Shown here in pieces: positions 22,425 through 33,386 of a stretch of 64,000 nucleotides of DNA (within the stretch, counting starts at the first letter, position 1; each line of letters begins with the position of its first letter). Origin of the DNA: Undaria pinnatifida (lineage: Eukaryota > Sar > Phaeophyceae > Laminariales > Alariaceae); contig JABAKD010000009.1 of assembly GCA_012845835.1 (NCBI GenBank), positions 10,841,785 to 10,905,784 on the forward strand, written 5' to 3'. Under the pieces are notes generated by a model that was not told where the DNA came from, did not search any database, and saw only the letters and a list, made by a program, of their open reading frames with translations. The position numbers and the translations under genes were made by a program.

Positions 22425-23690
22425 CGATGTCCGAGGACGAGGAGGAGGAGGAGGGCCGATCTCTTGCTCTGGTGTGTCAAGAAGGGTGTCTAGTTCGAAG
22501 TGGTCGAACATCACCGCCTCGTCAGCGGCAGGGCACACCTCGGAGCTTCCGCTTGCTGATGTGACCTCGCCGCGAAGAGAAGCACATCGTACACGCACAG
22601 GGGTGACACCACATGTTCTTCGCAGCGGCGGACGTCCCCGTCTTGCTCCTCCTGGCTCTCCTCGTCCTCCTTTACGTCCTTCTCGTTCTTCTCCTCTTCC
22701 TCTCCCCCGTTCTCAAGCTCCGAGGTGTGCCCTGCCGCTGACGAGGCGGTGATGTTCGACCACTTCGAACTAGACACCCTTCTTGACACACCAGAGCAAG
22801 AGATCGGCCAGTCGATGTCCGAGGACAAGGAGGAGGAGGAGGGCCGATCTCTTGCTCTGGTGTGTCAAGAAGGGTGTCTAGTTCGAAGTGGTCGAACATC
22901 ACCGCCTCGTCAGCGGCAGGGCACACCTCGAAGCTTCCGCTTGCTGATGTGACCTCGCCGGGAAGAAGCACATCGTACACGCACAGGGGTGACACCACAT
23001 GTTCTTCGCAGCGGCGGACGTCCCCGTCTTGCTCCTCCTGGCTCTCCTCGTCCTCCTTTACGTCCTTCTCGTTCTTCTCCTCTTCCTCTCCCCCGTTCTC
23101 AAGCTCCGAGGTGTGCCCTGCCGCTGACGAGGCGGTGATGTTCGACCACTTCGAACTAGACACCCTTCTTGACACACCAGAGCAAGAGATCGGCCAGTCG
23201 ATGTCCGAGGACGAGGAGGAGGAGGAGGGCCGATCTCTTGCTCTGGTGTGTCAAGAAGGGTGTCTAGTTCGAAGTGGTCGAACATCACCGCCTCGTCAGT
23301 GGCAGGGAACACGTGCCCTTCCCCCCCGCAACGAAGTCCTCGAGGGTCACGAGACCGAGCAATTGGTGTGCGATGACTTGAAGGGGGAGAACGAGGGCGA
23401 GGAGGAGAACGGAGTGGAGAAGGAGAACGGGGGAGAGGAAGAGGAGAAGAACGAGAAGGACGAAAAGGAGGACGAGGAGAGCCAGGAGGAGCAAGACGGG
23501 GACGTCCGCCGCTGCGAAGAACATGTGGTGTCACCCCTGTGCGTGTACGATGTGCTTCTTCGCGGCGAGGTCACATCAGCAAGCGGAAGCTCCGAGGTGT
23601 GCCCTGCCGCTGACGAGGCGGTGATGTTCGACCACTTCGAACTAGACACCCTTCTTGACACACCAGAGCAAGAGATCGGCCAGTCGATGT
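22425..23690. repeat. Alternating inverted/tandem array (array 2)
   Basis: Forward module anchors lie near 22,750, 23,138 and 23,624, with inverted copies near 22,487, 22,877 and 23,270. Period and junctions match array 1, including the last junction, where GTCAGTGGCAGGGAACACG leads back into the forward gene. Only three inverted copies are present because the contig starts inside the array. A 395-residue ORF (22,862-24,049) reads through array and gene remnant and is considered a chimera. Confidence 0.85.
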
Positions 23691-24756
23691 CCGAGGACGA
23701 GGGTGGAAGGGGAGAAGGGCAAGGGAGAGGGGACGGAGGGGGGGACGGAGGATGCCAAGGGCGAGACTTTCTTCGGATGGCTGCCCTGGAGCGGACGCGC
23801 TTAGCGAGAGCTGCAAACAGCTCGCGAGAACGCGGGACAGGGGGACGTCACGATAAACGACAAGGCGTGCATTGTGAGTCAGTGGAAGTTTCGTTACGCT
23901 GCTGTACATCTGTACATAGTACTCGGGGTAGAGATGTATTTGTGATAGATGCGCATGCGGTATTGGCAGCATTTTTTGTGTACATTGGGCATGCGGTATT
24001 GCAGCATTGTTTGTGTACATTGCACCCCTTAGTGGTATCCGAAGTCTAGACCGCCGTGGTGTCGCCACGAAATACAATGCTTACTGATCTCACGGTATCG
24101 CAAAATCTGGATTGCCTACGACATGCACGATACCCATGCAACGCAAACCATGGAGCAATCCTTGTGCTAGTGCTAGTCGTATTCGTATTCATACTATTAA
24201 CAGCAGGTAGTCACTAATATCAACCAGCGTGCCGTGCTAAGGATAATCAATCGATCAAAGACATGAACAACAAAAAGCTCCACCCCATTCATCCACCATC
24301 CTCCCATCCGTCCATCTATCCATCCTCGAGAAAATAATAAATACTTGAACACCAAATTTTCTTCACCGAGTGTGCCCCATCTTCCCCTCCTCATCTCTCC
24401 CCTCCTCTCTCCTCCCCTCCCTACCCCTTCTCTGTTGGCCAACTATGTTATCGCAGAAGGTCACAGTGGACGGAACCCGTCCTGGCTAGGTCGGGAAGGT
24501 TTCAATGGGAATTCATGAACCGGATTTTGCAGAGGAGGCCTCGGGATGGGGGTTACGAGGTGCAACTTGCCGACGACGACGCCGGCCTCGAGGTTCAACT
24601 TCGGGGCAGATACGTGTGGGGCATGCGTGTGGGTGGCGAGGGGATGGGCAAGCAAGCTGGAGGATTGAATGCAGGGGTGATGACGCCGAAGGCGATGGCC
24701 GTGGAGGGAGAAAAATCTGGGGGGTTTCCGCCTCAGACTGGATGGGAGATTTGTAA
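23284..24756 (+). pseudogene. 3' remnant of acidic-protein gene (Y2 copy)
   Basis: After the last inverted arm the gene resumes at the codons for VPFPPRNEVLEG, runs through the acidic tract and module 1, then jumps to the GGTGGAAG segment. Module 2 is missing, as in X1. The exon D donor is at 23,874 and exon E spans 24,457-24,756 with indels that break its frame (GACGGAACCCGTC against GACGGAACACCCGTC in the intact copy). It has no upstream exons because the contig begins in the array. Confidence 0.65.
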
Positions 24757-26004
24757 TCTTCTTGTTTTTTTTTTCTCTGTGGTCGTCGTTGTCTTCGTCG
24801 TTGGTGCCATAAGCCCTTTAGACACAGAACTATTACAGCTGCACCCACGTTTTTTTGGGGGGGGGCATTGCTTGATTTTTTGTGTGCGATATTTTTTGCA
24901 GTATTGCGGTGAAATAATTTCCTCGCGTAGTGGGCAGCGCGTGTGGCATCACGCGTCGCCGCGGGGAGGAGGTTATGAATAGTTAGACTGACTCCTGGGA
25001 GTATGGCTGGCACGTCTGGTTGTAGGTTTGGAGTTGATGTTGTTTGGGAGGGGCTTGGAAAGGGCGATGGGGGGGGGGGGGGGGGGTCGGGGGCAGGGCT
25101 GGCTGAGCAGAAATCGTCGGAAGAGGTGGGGAAGGAGTAGTAGAGCAGGAACGAATCTGAAATTCGCATGCGGTGCCTTTTTCTTGAAGCTGTTATACGG
25201 GCCTGTCGTCCTTCCCGGGTGAAGGGTTTTGCTTTTGGTACGCTGGTAATTAGCCTTGTTGTCTTGGGTCGATTTGAGTCGCCGCTTGACACAGGGGGTA
25301 GGCTATGCTGAACTCTCCAATTGCGTGGTCGCGGGGAGGGGGTGACCATGTTCAAAGAAAGGCGCTGGATAGTTTACTATCGAACCAGCCATCTTGTATC
25401 GAAAGAGTGTTTGCTGGGAGCCTTGTCGTCGACGTTGGACACAGCAGCGCAAAGGCACGCCCATAGCACGGTCGAGGAGGGTTCGTGTTTGGCACAAGGT
25501 GACGCATGGCCTACGTGCGTGCGTGCGACCAGTCTGGGTTTCTGCTACGGTATCTGTGTGTGCTCTTTCACGGTGCATGCGGAATGTTCACGGTAGCTTA
25601 ATCAGAATGCGGGTTTTATTTCACGCGGTACCATAGTGAGGTTGTTCCGACATTCGTACTTGGCGTAAACAACCCGTTGCCTCCTGTATCTCTTGGTCAC
25701 CCTCTACTATAAACTAGTACTGTAGACTAGTAGTGTTTCGCTCCCCGAGGGCTGGAAAGTTGAAGCAGTTTTTTGCAGCCCACGGTCGTAAGGTGGAGTA
25801 ATCTGACCCAACACTTGGACGTGGTGCAAGGATCTTTGTATCTGATGTCGACAATGGGGGGGGCTGGGGGTGGGGGGGTGTAAGTAATAATAAAGCTGCA
25901 CACCACGGGACCAATAACAGGTCAAGCTCTACGTTGTCTGCTCTGTGCGTGCGTATGGAACGTGACCAAGGCCCAGCTCATCTCGCATGACTTCATCATC
26001 GATC

Positions 26005-26055
26005 GGCGAGCTTCTGGACAAGGCCGTAATCGTGCGTGCATCCCCTTGCCCCCGG
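26005..26055 (-). mobile_element. SINE 3' tail relic in Y2
   Basis: Same relic as at 15,116-15,164, with one extra G in the AAGGCCG stretch. Confidence 0.45.
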
Positions 26056-26327
26056 TGTAATGCGTGCGTGCCGTGGCTTTATCTTCGTGTCACTTATACC
26101 AAGGCGTTAGAAATATTGAATATTGCGAGCCTATTCTAAACGATCACCCTGCCCTCCCTTCCCCAGCGTTCTGTTGCTGTGTTATTCTAACCCTCTTGCG
26201 AGTACCATCACCCGCCCCCCGCCCCCCCCCCCCGGATTTTGGAGATTAACTACTTGGATTAAGACGGGGATATACTTGATCCGTTGGAGTGGCCAACAAC
26301 AGCGAAGAGCGGAAGAGCCATTGTTAA

Positions 26328-26659
26328 TGTACGGGGGTACCTATAATAATGAGCAATTTATCTCAGGTTCTTCACCAGATGAGCTCTACAATATACTTGT
26401 ATAATAAGATTAAGGGGCTGCTACAGACACAGGCCACCTTCTGCAGGTTCCTCTACTAGGCAGGTTCCACGTTGGTCACTCACTTGTACTAGATAAGCTC
26501 GTGTCCTAGTTCCACACACTCCACGGACGAACTGAATAACGTTCAATTCCGCGAGGCAAAACCGCCATCCCCTTTTTCCTATACGCACATGCCTTCAAGG
26601 CATGTGAAGCCCTTTTATATCCAGCCGTATCCCATATCTTACGCCTTGTTAGGCTCCCA
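26328..26659 (-). mobile_element. Candidate 3' LTR of retroelement R2
   Basis: The right 69 bp (26,591-26,659) match the outer terminus of the same element at 38,079-38,147, including TATAAAAGGG on the minus strand. The plus strand runs from TGTACGGGGG to GGCTCCCA. The left boundary is inferred from the TG and from the loss of homology to Y3. Confidence 0.4.
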
Positions 26660-27302
26660 TGACAATACCATAACACTAGCCCACCCCGATGAGCCGTATA
26701 TGCAGAAATATGCAAGATTCGGGGGGAGCACCGATTCCACGATCTAGAACATGACTCGAAGATGCGGCTTTTCACAACCTACTCACACACCTCTACCCTG
26801 CGAGGCTACGAAGTCTCAGGAAAAATGCTACAGCAGAAAACGTCAAACGAAGAACGGAAGATAGGGAGATGGAAAAAGGGTACAGAACACTCCGGCGAAT
26901 GGCGGGAGTGACAGGCGCGAGAGCTATCACTTCCACAGAATAGCGAGGGAACGGGGGCAGAGAAGAGGGGAAAACGGGAACTATGCAGAAATATAAAAAA
27001 CATTAACAAAAAGCGAAAGCGCTGGGGTCGAAGGCGGAAGAGTCAAAAACCTCGCGAGCAAAACCCCAAGCGGTCGCAAAAACGTACCAGAACGCGCTAC
27101 GTACGAAACCCAACTCGCGCGCGCGGAATGGACATCGTGCCCCACCCTGCGAAGGCGACGTCAAAACCGGGCGGAGAATTACCAGAAACATCCCCCCAGG
27201 AAAACTGAATCAAAAACCCAGAACAAAAACGAATGTCCCCCAAAGAAGCAAAATTCAAAACCGGGAAAACCGGATCAAAATACTCGAGGGCGGTGGTGGC
27301 CT

Positions 27303-27936
27303 GAACGTCAACTAGCCACGTCCGCGCCTCGAGATTCATCTACGCTACTTTGAATCCCGCGTGCAACTGATCCACCCCGGCGGAGTTGAAGGCACCAGGA
27401 ACCTTGAACACCTCCTGTCGAAATCGTGTGGTGAGCCGGAGAGAGCGGAAGCTTGATCGGTCCCGCGTCGTCTACAAAACGTACCAAATATTCCCCGTCG
27501 ATGGATGTGCGAGCGCCGATTTTGCAAGCCACCACCAGCCGTCATCGGCTTTGTACCAAAAATGGGCCCCATTGAGGAACACCGTGGTGCTGTAGTGGCG
27601 TAACCAGTCAGTGCGCGGCACGCAGCCGTAGCCAGGTGCCAAGAAACGTTCGCCGTTAGCACGGGAAAGCTCGCGTTGTGCAGCTCCAATGCGCATCTGC
27701 CGATACAGGCGGTCGGTTTGGCGGTGTTGGTTCGGAGTGCCAACCCAGCAGAGCGAGATCTGCTGGCGTGAGAGCTGGAGGTCCATTTCCCGTTCCCACG
27801 ACGGGCGGGAGAGCGCAGTCCAATGCGTCTCGTACATCACCGCGATGACCCCACCTCTACCACGGACCGATTGATGGGCAGTGATACTTTCCACCTCTAG
27901 CCGATGGAGGGGCGCCGACACGTCGTCTTGGGTCAC
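27303..27936 (-). pseudogene. Chromodomain-like and Tudor-like tail of R2 polyprotein
   Basis: The first 60 residues match a chromodomain pattern (EVESITAHQ..RGRGG, then HW.ALS.PSWEREMDLQ). About 40 residues later HFWYKADDGWWWLAK begins a Tudor/Agenet-like module that continues as YLVRFVDDAGPIKLPL in a neighbouring frame. It lies directly after the integrase, as in chromoviruses, where the chromodomain guides integration into particular chromatin. Two frame changes interrupt it. The Tudor assignment rests on pattern only. Confidence 0.6.
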
Positions 27937-29446
27937 GTGATATGGGGGGGATTTTTCGTAAAATTGTTGAGCACGTACGGCGTCAACCCATCCGGAAGGT
28001 ACTTAGGCATGTCGTCGCGGTCGTGGCGGTTGGTGCAGGGCTTGCAGCGCTCGACGGAGACGCGGCGGTGGGCATCCGCGCCGGGCATGTCTGTGGGGAG
28101 GTCCAAATAAAGGAGCTTATCCCCGAGAGGGGAACCGTCCGGTGCGTCGCTAGAGGGGCAGGGGCCGACGGCAAGGATCTTGTAGGGGCCCGTCGAATTT
28201 AGCGCGATTTTGGTCTTGAGCGCCTTTGCATCCGTGCCGGCTCTCGCGCCTTGGCGAGTAATGGAGGCCGTATTATACAGCCAAACCCAATTACCCACAA
28301 CGAAGTTGGGAACCTGCCGCAAAGCGTCCGAGAGGGCGGAGTTCCGCCGTTCCACGCGGGAAACTGTTAAGGCATGCATCTCGCGAACAATACCATTGGC
28401 GCGCTGTTGGTGTTCTGACGCCAGGTCGCAGTATGCGAGGTGGTCGCGGGCCAGGCTCTGATGGCCGGCGACCCCGGATTGGTTGCAAATAGTGAGGGGG
28501 GGCGCGGGAGTCTGCCCATGTGAACCTCGTTGCGGGCCAGACCAGTGGCGGCACTGACCGAATTGTTGTAGGCGAACTCCACGTGCGCTAACTGCGCATG
28601 CCAATCGTCTTGGCGTTCGTTGACGACCATAGCCAGCATTTGGGCCATTGTGTGGTTAACGCGCTCCACACCACCGTCGCCGCTTGGATGGTAGGAGCTG
28701 GTGGCGATTTTTCGAACACCAAGAAGCTCATATACGACGTGTGAAAGCTTGGAGCAGAACCGGAGGCCGTTGTCCGAGAGGATGCTACGTCGACACCCTC
28801 AAAATGAATCGTACCGGTTGATAAGGATGTTGGCCGTGCCTTCAACTGTAAATTCAGCGACGGTGACGGCGAACATGTCCGCACGACGGCTAAAGCGGTC
28901 GGTGAAAAGCAAAATATAGGTGTTACCCCGGAGCGTGGCCGGCAACGGCCCAAAATAGTCCACGCTTACCGCAATGCCCGGCCCCGGAGGGAGGGGAATC
29001 CAAACGATCGGCCATCGAACCGTCAGTCGCGGTGTCTCCCGCGCTTGGCACTTCAAGCAATGGCGCAACCACCAGCGGGTGCATATGCTCATTCCTATCC
29101 ACGCATAGAAACGCTCGAGCATGCGAAGTGTGCGTGCCGTGCCTAGATGGCAGGGAGCAGTCGAATGGCAGGCTTGCATGATCCAAGGGTGCATGAGTAG
29201 CGGCACGTAAATACGGATTGGTTCGTCGCTTAAAAGGCAAGCCGCGCGCCCCGCAGGCCGTAAGGAGTGGTGGGCCGGGTTTGGATTGCGGACGAGGAGG
29301 ACAACGTCCTCGTCGGTAGTATGGAGGCGGCCTTTGCCAGCGAGCTCTTGGATCTCCGAGAAGGGGGGGCGCTGGTGTGAGACAAAACGCGCTAAGACTT
29401 CGGTGGGCAATGTATTGTATGGCGGCGAAGCGCGTAGGCTCTGCAC
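27933..29446 (-). pseudogene. Integrase of R2 (three frames)
   Basis: The zinc-binding domain has two His in ACHSTAPCHLG and CLKC (frame 28,799-29,446), followed by VDYFGPLP with the first catalytic Asp. The frame ends at 28,799. The next frames carry LSDNGLRF (second Asp) and HPSGDGGVERVNHTM with the catalytic Glu, then FAYNNSVSAATGLARNEVHMGRLP (frame 28,367-28,669), and a C-terminal domain (27,933-28,604). The DDE triad is complete, but at least two frameshifts make the protein unreadable. Identical breaks are in R1. Confidence 0.85.
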
Positions 29447-30650
29447 GTTGCTCTCTCTTCCCAGTCGGCGGGCGAATAACGCGCAGCGGAACCACGAAAG
29501 TGTAGTTCGGCAGCAGCGCCGAGGGCGTCCAAATCGGTCGCAGGGGCGGAGGGGGGCTCCGAAGGAGTCGAGAGCCCTAACAGCGGGAGACCCAAAGGCT
29601 CCGCTCGGTCGCGGTCAGACGGGATTGGTGACGTCGGGACAGGCGTTGGGGCTCGAGCTGTGTTCGCGGCGGCAGCAAAAGGCAGTCGAGGGCGCGAAAC
29701 GCGCGGTGGATGGTCGACCCGAGAGGAAGACGTCTGCAGAACCCGGCCGGGTCCGAAACCATAGTCAACCGCAGGCTGCGCGGCCCCGGCCGCAGCGGCT
29801 GTTCTTCGGCGTGTCCGAGTGGAGATGCGGCCCGTAGGCGGGAGTGCAACGGAAGCCTCCAATGGGGGCGTAGGAGCCCTCGGGAGTAAGTCTGGCGGAG
29901 TAGCCCCGGAGGGTACCGCGAAAACCGGAGTGAGAATGGCGTCGGCGGCAGGCCAAAATGGCGCGCGGCCGAGGCGGTCATCACCGGTACCGACGAAAGC
30001 AGAAACACGTGCCACGAATCTCCCGGTGGAAGCAGAAAGGTCGTCAATCCTCATACGTGACCCGTGTGCGCGAAAATCGCAAAAATCAGTGGAGGTAAGG
30101 GGGAGCCCACCCAAGACGGCCCTATCGGGTAGGTGCACCGGCCTACCCAAGCCAAATGGCGGGGATCGATGTGGACGGGGTGAGCAGGCCGCAAGTCCTG
30201 ACGAGGTATATGGCCTCATCGTCGATAAGGGTGAGGCGGCTAGAACCGCTGCGGTCGTGCTCAGTCGCCGGCTGTGGCAACCGCGAGAGGAAGTCAGCAT
30301 TATCATTGCGCTTCCTTTCCGGTACTCTAGTGTGTAGTCAAACGCGATGAGATACTCGAGCCACATCTGGACTCACGCGTTGTGGTCTCCGAATTTTCCG
30401 ATACTTTTCAGAGCCTTGTGGTTCGAGAAAATGCGAAACTTCGTACCCTGTAGGAAGCCTCGAAGGGGCTTGATCGCCCATGCGATGCTGCCCGCTTCCA
30501 ACTCAAGCGGCGTTCAATGTCTTTCCGAGTCGAGGGTAGCGCGGCTAACATAGGCAATGGGTCTCACGGAGCCGTCGGGCTGTTCTTGCTCTAGCGTAGC
30601 GCGAAAGCCGTCAATGCTGGCGTCGCAGTACACCTGAAAAGGGCGGAAGC
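29392..30650 (-). pseudogene. RNase H and linker of R2
   Basis: RNase H begins near 30,640 with VYCDASIDGF (catalytic Asp) and continues through PIAYVSRATLDSE and FRIFSNHKAL to WLEYLIAFDYTLEYRKGSA (about 30,310-30,366). A frameshift follows (NADFLSRL is in another frame), then a Pro/Ala-rich linker with DFRAHGSRMRIDDLSA and RFVARVSA. An extra codon near 30,580 compared with R1 gives EQEQPDG instead of EQEPDG. Confidence 0.75.
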
Positions 30651-31565
30651 CGTCATCCACGGTGTCCCAATCGGGGAAGACGAGGACCGGTGGAACTCCG
30701 CAAGCTTGTCACGCACGATGACTTCCATTATCGGCGTGAACAGAATGTTGACGTCCTCCTTGAGGAGGGCCGTGATTGGTCGAATCCGCATATCTGGCCG
30801 AAACTTTCGGTAGTGCGAAAGGCCACCTAGGAGAGAGCGCAGCTGCTTCAGGTCGCGAGGCATGGGCATGAGGGTGAAAGCCGACGCTTTCTCGGCGTTT
30901 GGACATACGCCCGCGGGCGAGATGGAGTGGCCCAGGAAATCGGCGTCCGTCGCGCCGAGTCTGGCTTTCGAGGGGGATAGCTTAAGGTTGTGCTTGCGCA
31001 GTCGCTCGAAAAAGAGGGCACGGATGGTTTTAATGTGGGTCGACGGATCTGAATCGAACACAACCACATCGCCCAGGTACGCCGCAACCTGTTCCAAGCC
31101 CTTGGTAACCTCGTTGATCACCTTCACAAATCAACCAGGCGATGCGCTGCTTCCCTGAGGCATACCCAGCCACTCATAAAGGCCCGTGGGCGTGCAGAAT
31201 GCCGTGAGTGGAACTGTGTCGTTGTGGGCGGCTATCTGGTGAAACGACGACACTAGGTCGAAAAGCGAGAAAACGCGTCCCTTGCCCAAAGAGTCCAGGA
31301 CCTGATCCACGAGCGGGATGGGCAGCTGGCTGAGTCTGCTAATGTCGTTGAGCTCCGTGTAGTTAACAGTGATCCGAACCCCGCCAGATTGTTTTGGGAC
31401 GACCGCCAGAGGGCTCGAGTATGGCGAAGTCGAGTGTTGGATCAGACCGGCAGCGTGGTACTGATTGAGGGTGGTGTCCACCTCTTTGGTCAAGATCGGG
31501 TTAATGAGATGTAGTCGGGAGGTGACAGGCTTACTGCCCTCCGGTACCAAAATTTCGAAGGGCAT
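30591..31565 (-). pseudogene. Reverse transcriptase of R2 (inactive)
   Basis: Conserved RT blocks are present: SPYSSPLAVVPKQSGGVRITVNY, SRLSQLPIPLVDQVLD, FSLFDLVSSFHQI, LYEWLGMPQGSSASPG. A TGA then interrupts the frame at 31,128-31,130, at a place where related elements have Trp as far as I recall. Next come FVKVINEVTKGLEQVAAYLGDVVVF and the thumb/connection LGHSISPAGVCPNAEK. The catalytic Y-x-D-D is YLGD. The substitution alone should abolish polymerisation. Confidence 0.88.
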
Positions 31566-32119
31566 CAGAGAGAAGGAGCCAAAAACCGTTTTGGAGCTGG
31601 AAAAAAAACTTCCGGAAATTCGCGGAGGACGTCACCTAGTTCCTCGATGGCCGCAGGGGTCCACTCCGGGCTATGTAAGTCAAAAGTTATTTTGCGGAGA
31701 TGCTTCGGCAGGCGGTGCCAGTCGCGCAGGAACAAAACCCTTTGTTCGGGAGTCAAACGCTCGAGCAGGGCAGGCGAGGGCGAGGCCGTGGCTGCAGCCG
31801 CTGCGAGAGAGGGTTCCAGAATGGCCGCCACCTCAGGCGCGTTTGTGGGCGGGGAGACGGCTGGTGCGCTGTTCGTACTCTGGAAAACGGCAATGGGTGC
31901 GCGCATCAATGGGGCGTGGGCGACCCCCAGAAGGTCGCCAGGATCGCGGTCGGTCGCGCCAATGATGGGGAGAACTTGTCGCCATGAAGCGGCAAAACTT
32001 TCTTCGGCAAGAAGAAGATCCGACTGTGGCAACATTTCGACGAGATAGTGGCCCGTAAAAGCTGGTAGGCCGTTACTGCGGACCAAATTAACAGCGAGCA
32101 GCTGAGGCTCGTCTGACAA
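31565..32119 (-). pseudogene. Protease-RT linker of R2
   Basis: This is a 184-residue open frame between protease and RT, with an Ala/Pro-rich middle and the end EFPEVFFPAPKRF leading into RT. No stop occurs inside. No distinct fold is recognised. Confidence 0.6.
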
Positions 32120-32140
32120 AGCGACGCGATCGGCGCCATC

Positions 32141-32743
32141 CTAACGGAGACAAAAACCTCCCCCAGAGGCGAGGGGGTCGGGTACAAAAGCCGATGCACC
32201 CGTGGAGGCATGGTGAAATAGCGTCAGCTCCCCGAAAACCCTCTGGTCAGAGGGGCGGGGAGGGAAAGAGCGGTAGGACCGCGTATTAAAACGCACCCAG
32301 CTATCGCGTCCCAGGAGCACCGCGTGTTGCATAACTGAGGGCGGAACGACGCAGGCCCACACGGCGAGAGAGCTCGCCGCTTGTTCAGCCCGGAAAAATT
32401 GGACGCTCAAGCGGACGCTCGTCGAAGTTCGTATGGAAGCGGATCTGCCGAATTTCCCCCAGGAACGTGGGGCAGAGCCCTGCTCGCAATTCACGGCGGC
32501 CACGCCACCCGCAAGCATCTGCTCCAAGACGTCACGGCGGATGAAAGTCTAGGTGGAGCCCGTGTCTAGGAGCGCGACACAACCAAAAACTGTAGAGGCG
32601 GTAGTTCCACTATGCACGGTAATTTTGGTGGTAATAGAGGCGATGTCGAGCGTAATCGTGTCTCCGACGAGGCCCGGGCCGTGCTCGGGGAGCAAAGGCA
32701 TGTCCGCGGGGGTGAGCGCGGCGCACGAGGCGATAGCCAGCAC
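32141..32743 (-). pseudogene. Retropepsin-like protease of R2
   Basis: The frame from 32,743 reads TITLDIASITTKITVHSGTT, then FGCVALLDTGST with the catalytic DTG. A TAG stop follows at 32,549-32,551, and the same frame continues as TFIRRDVLEQMLAGGV and later AVLLGRDSWVRF. The family is an aspartic protease that cleaves the Gag-Pol polyprotein as a dimer. Here the stop removes everything after the active-site loop. Confidence 0.8.
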
Positions 32744-32920
32744 AACAGGGCTGTGGTCCGCTGGCGCGTCGAGAAAATGGGTCGAAAATTCTGAAGGAGG
32801 ACCGGGGCAAGCACGTGCTGAAAGTCGAAGCGCGTCGGCGGTGCGGTGTTAGTCTCGTGAATTCCCTCGGACTGTATTGGAGTGTAGAATTGAGGAGAAG
32901 AGGGGTGTGCGAACCCGTCC

Positions 32921-33386
32921 ATGCCGTGGCGAAGGAGGTCGCGGACGGTAGAAAGAGCCTGCTCGAGCAAGTTCCTTCCTCCCCACAAGTGGGGGTCATG
33001 GGCGTCGCGGTCGTCCGCCTGGAGGCCGATGCCCCACACCTGATCAAAAGGGCTGGTTTCAGCTAAAAACTTGTTACCAGTGCCTATAGGGTGGTGTTCA
33101 CTCTCCGAGTTTTGCGAAAACTTGGCAAAGTCCCAGCGAGAACGGCGTTTTCGCGTTGCCGCTCCCAAATGGCTTTGTCGAAACCCCGGACGCTCCGTCC
33201 GATGCGCTTGTGCGATTGGGGTTCCGACGTGCTCAGTATGAGCTTCAGTGCACGGTGGTCGTGGAAGAAGCGTGCCTTTTCGGCCATCATAAATTGCTCT
33301 GCGCAACAATACAAAACGTCGTTGTCGACAAACGCCGACGCTGTCCATTGCGAAAAAATGTAGGGGGGTCGCCAAAACAACACGAC
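32921..33386 (-). pseudogene. NADAR (YbiA-like) domain inside the retroelement
   Basis: The domain starts VVLFWRPPYIFSQW, then CCAEQFMMAEKARFFHDH, IGRSVRGFDKAIW and RQRENAVLAG in the frame ending at 33,084. It continues in the frame starting 33,375 as KFSQNSESE, LAETSPFDQVWGIGL and LWGGRNLLEQAL. These are the successive conserved blocks of the NADAR/YbiA family (DUF1768), at about 155 residues, a usual length. Known members hydrolyse N-glycosidic bonds in ADP-ribose-like or riboflavin-precursor substrates, and some remove ADP-ribose from guanine in DNA. One base is missing in the ACTTT run near 33,127, so the two halves lie in different frames. It sits between the Gag region and protease, in Pol orientation. 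Confidence 0.85.

Noticed and set aside
22862-24049. 395-codon ORF as a real gene
   Set aside because: It reads through an inverted arm, a forward arm and the gene remnant in one frame. It is a by-product of the array.
31128-32551. Alternative genetic code (TGA or TAG read as amino acid)
   Set aside because: Only the retroelement shows these stops, alongside frameshifts and a lost catalytic Asp. The host gene ends normally in TAA.
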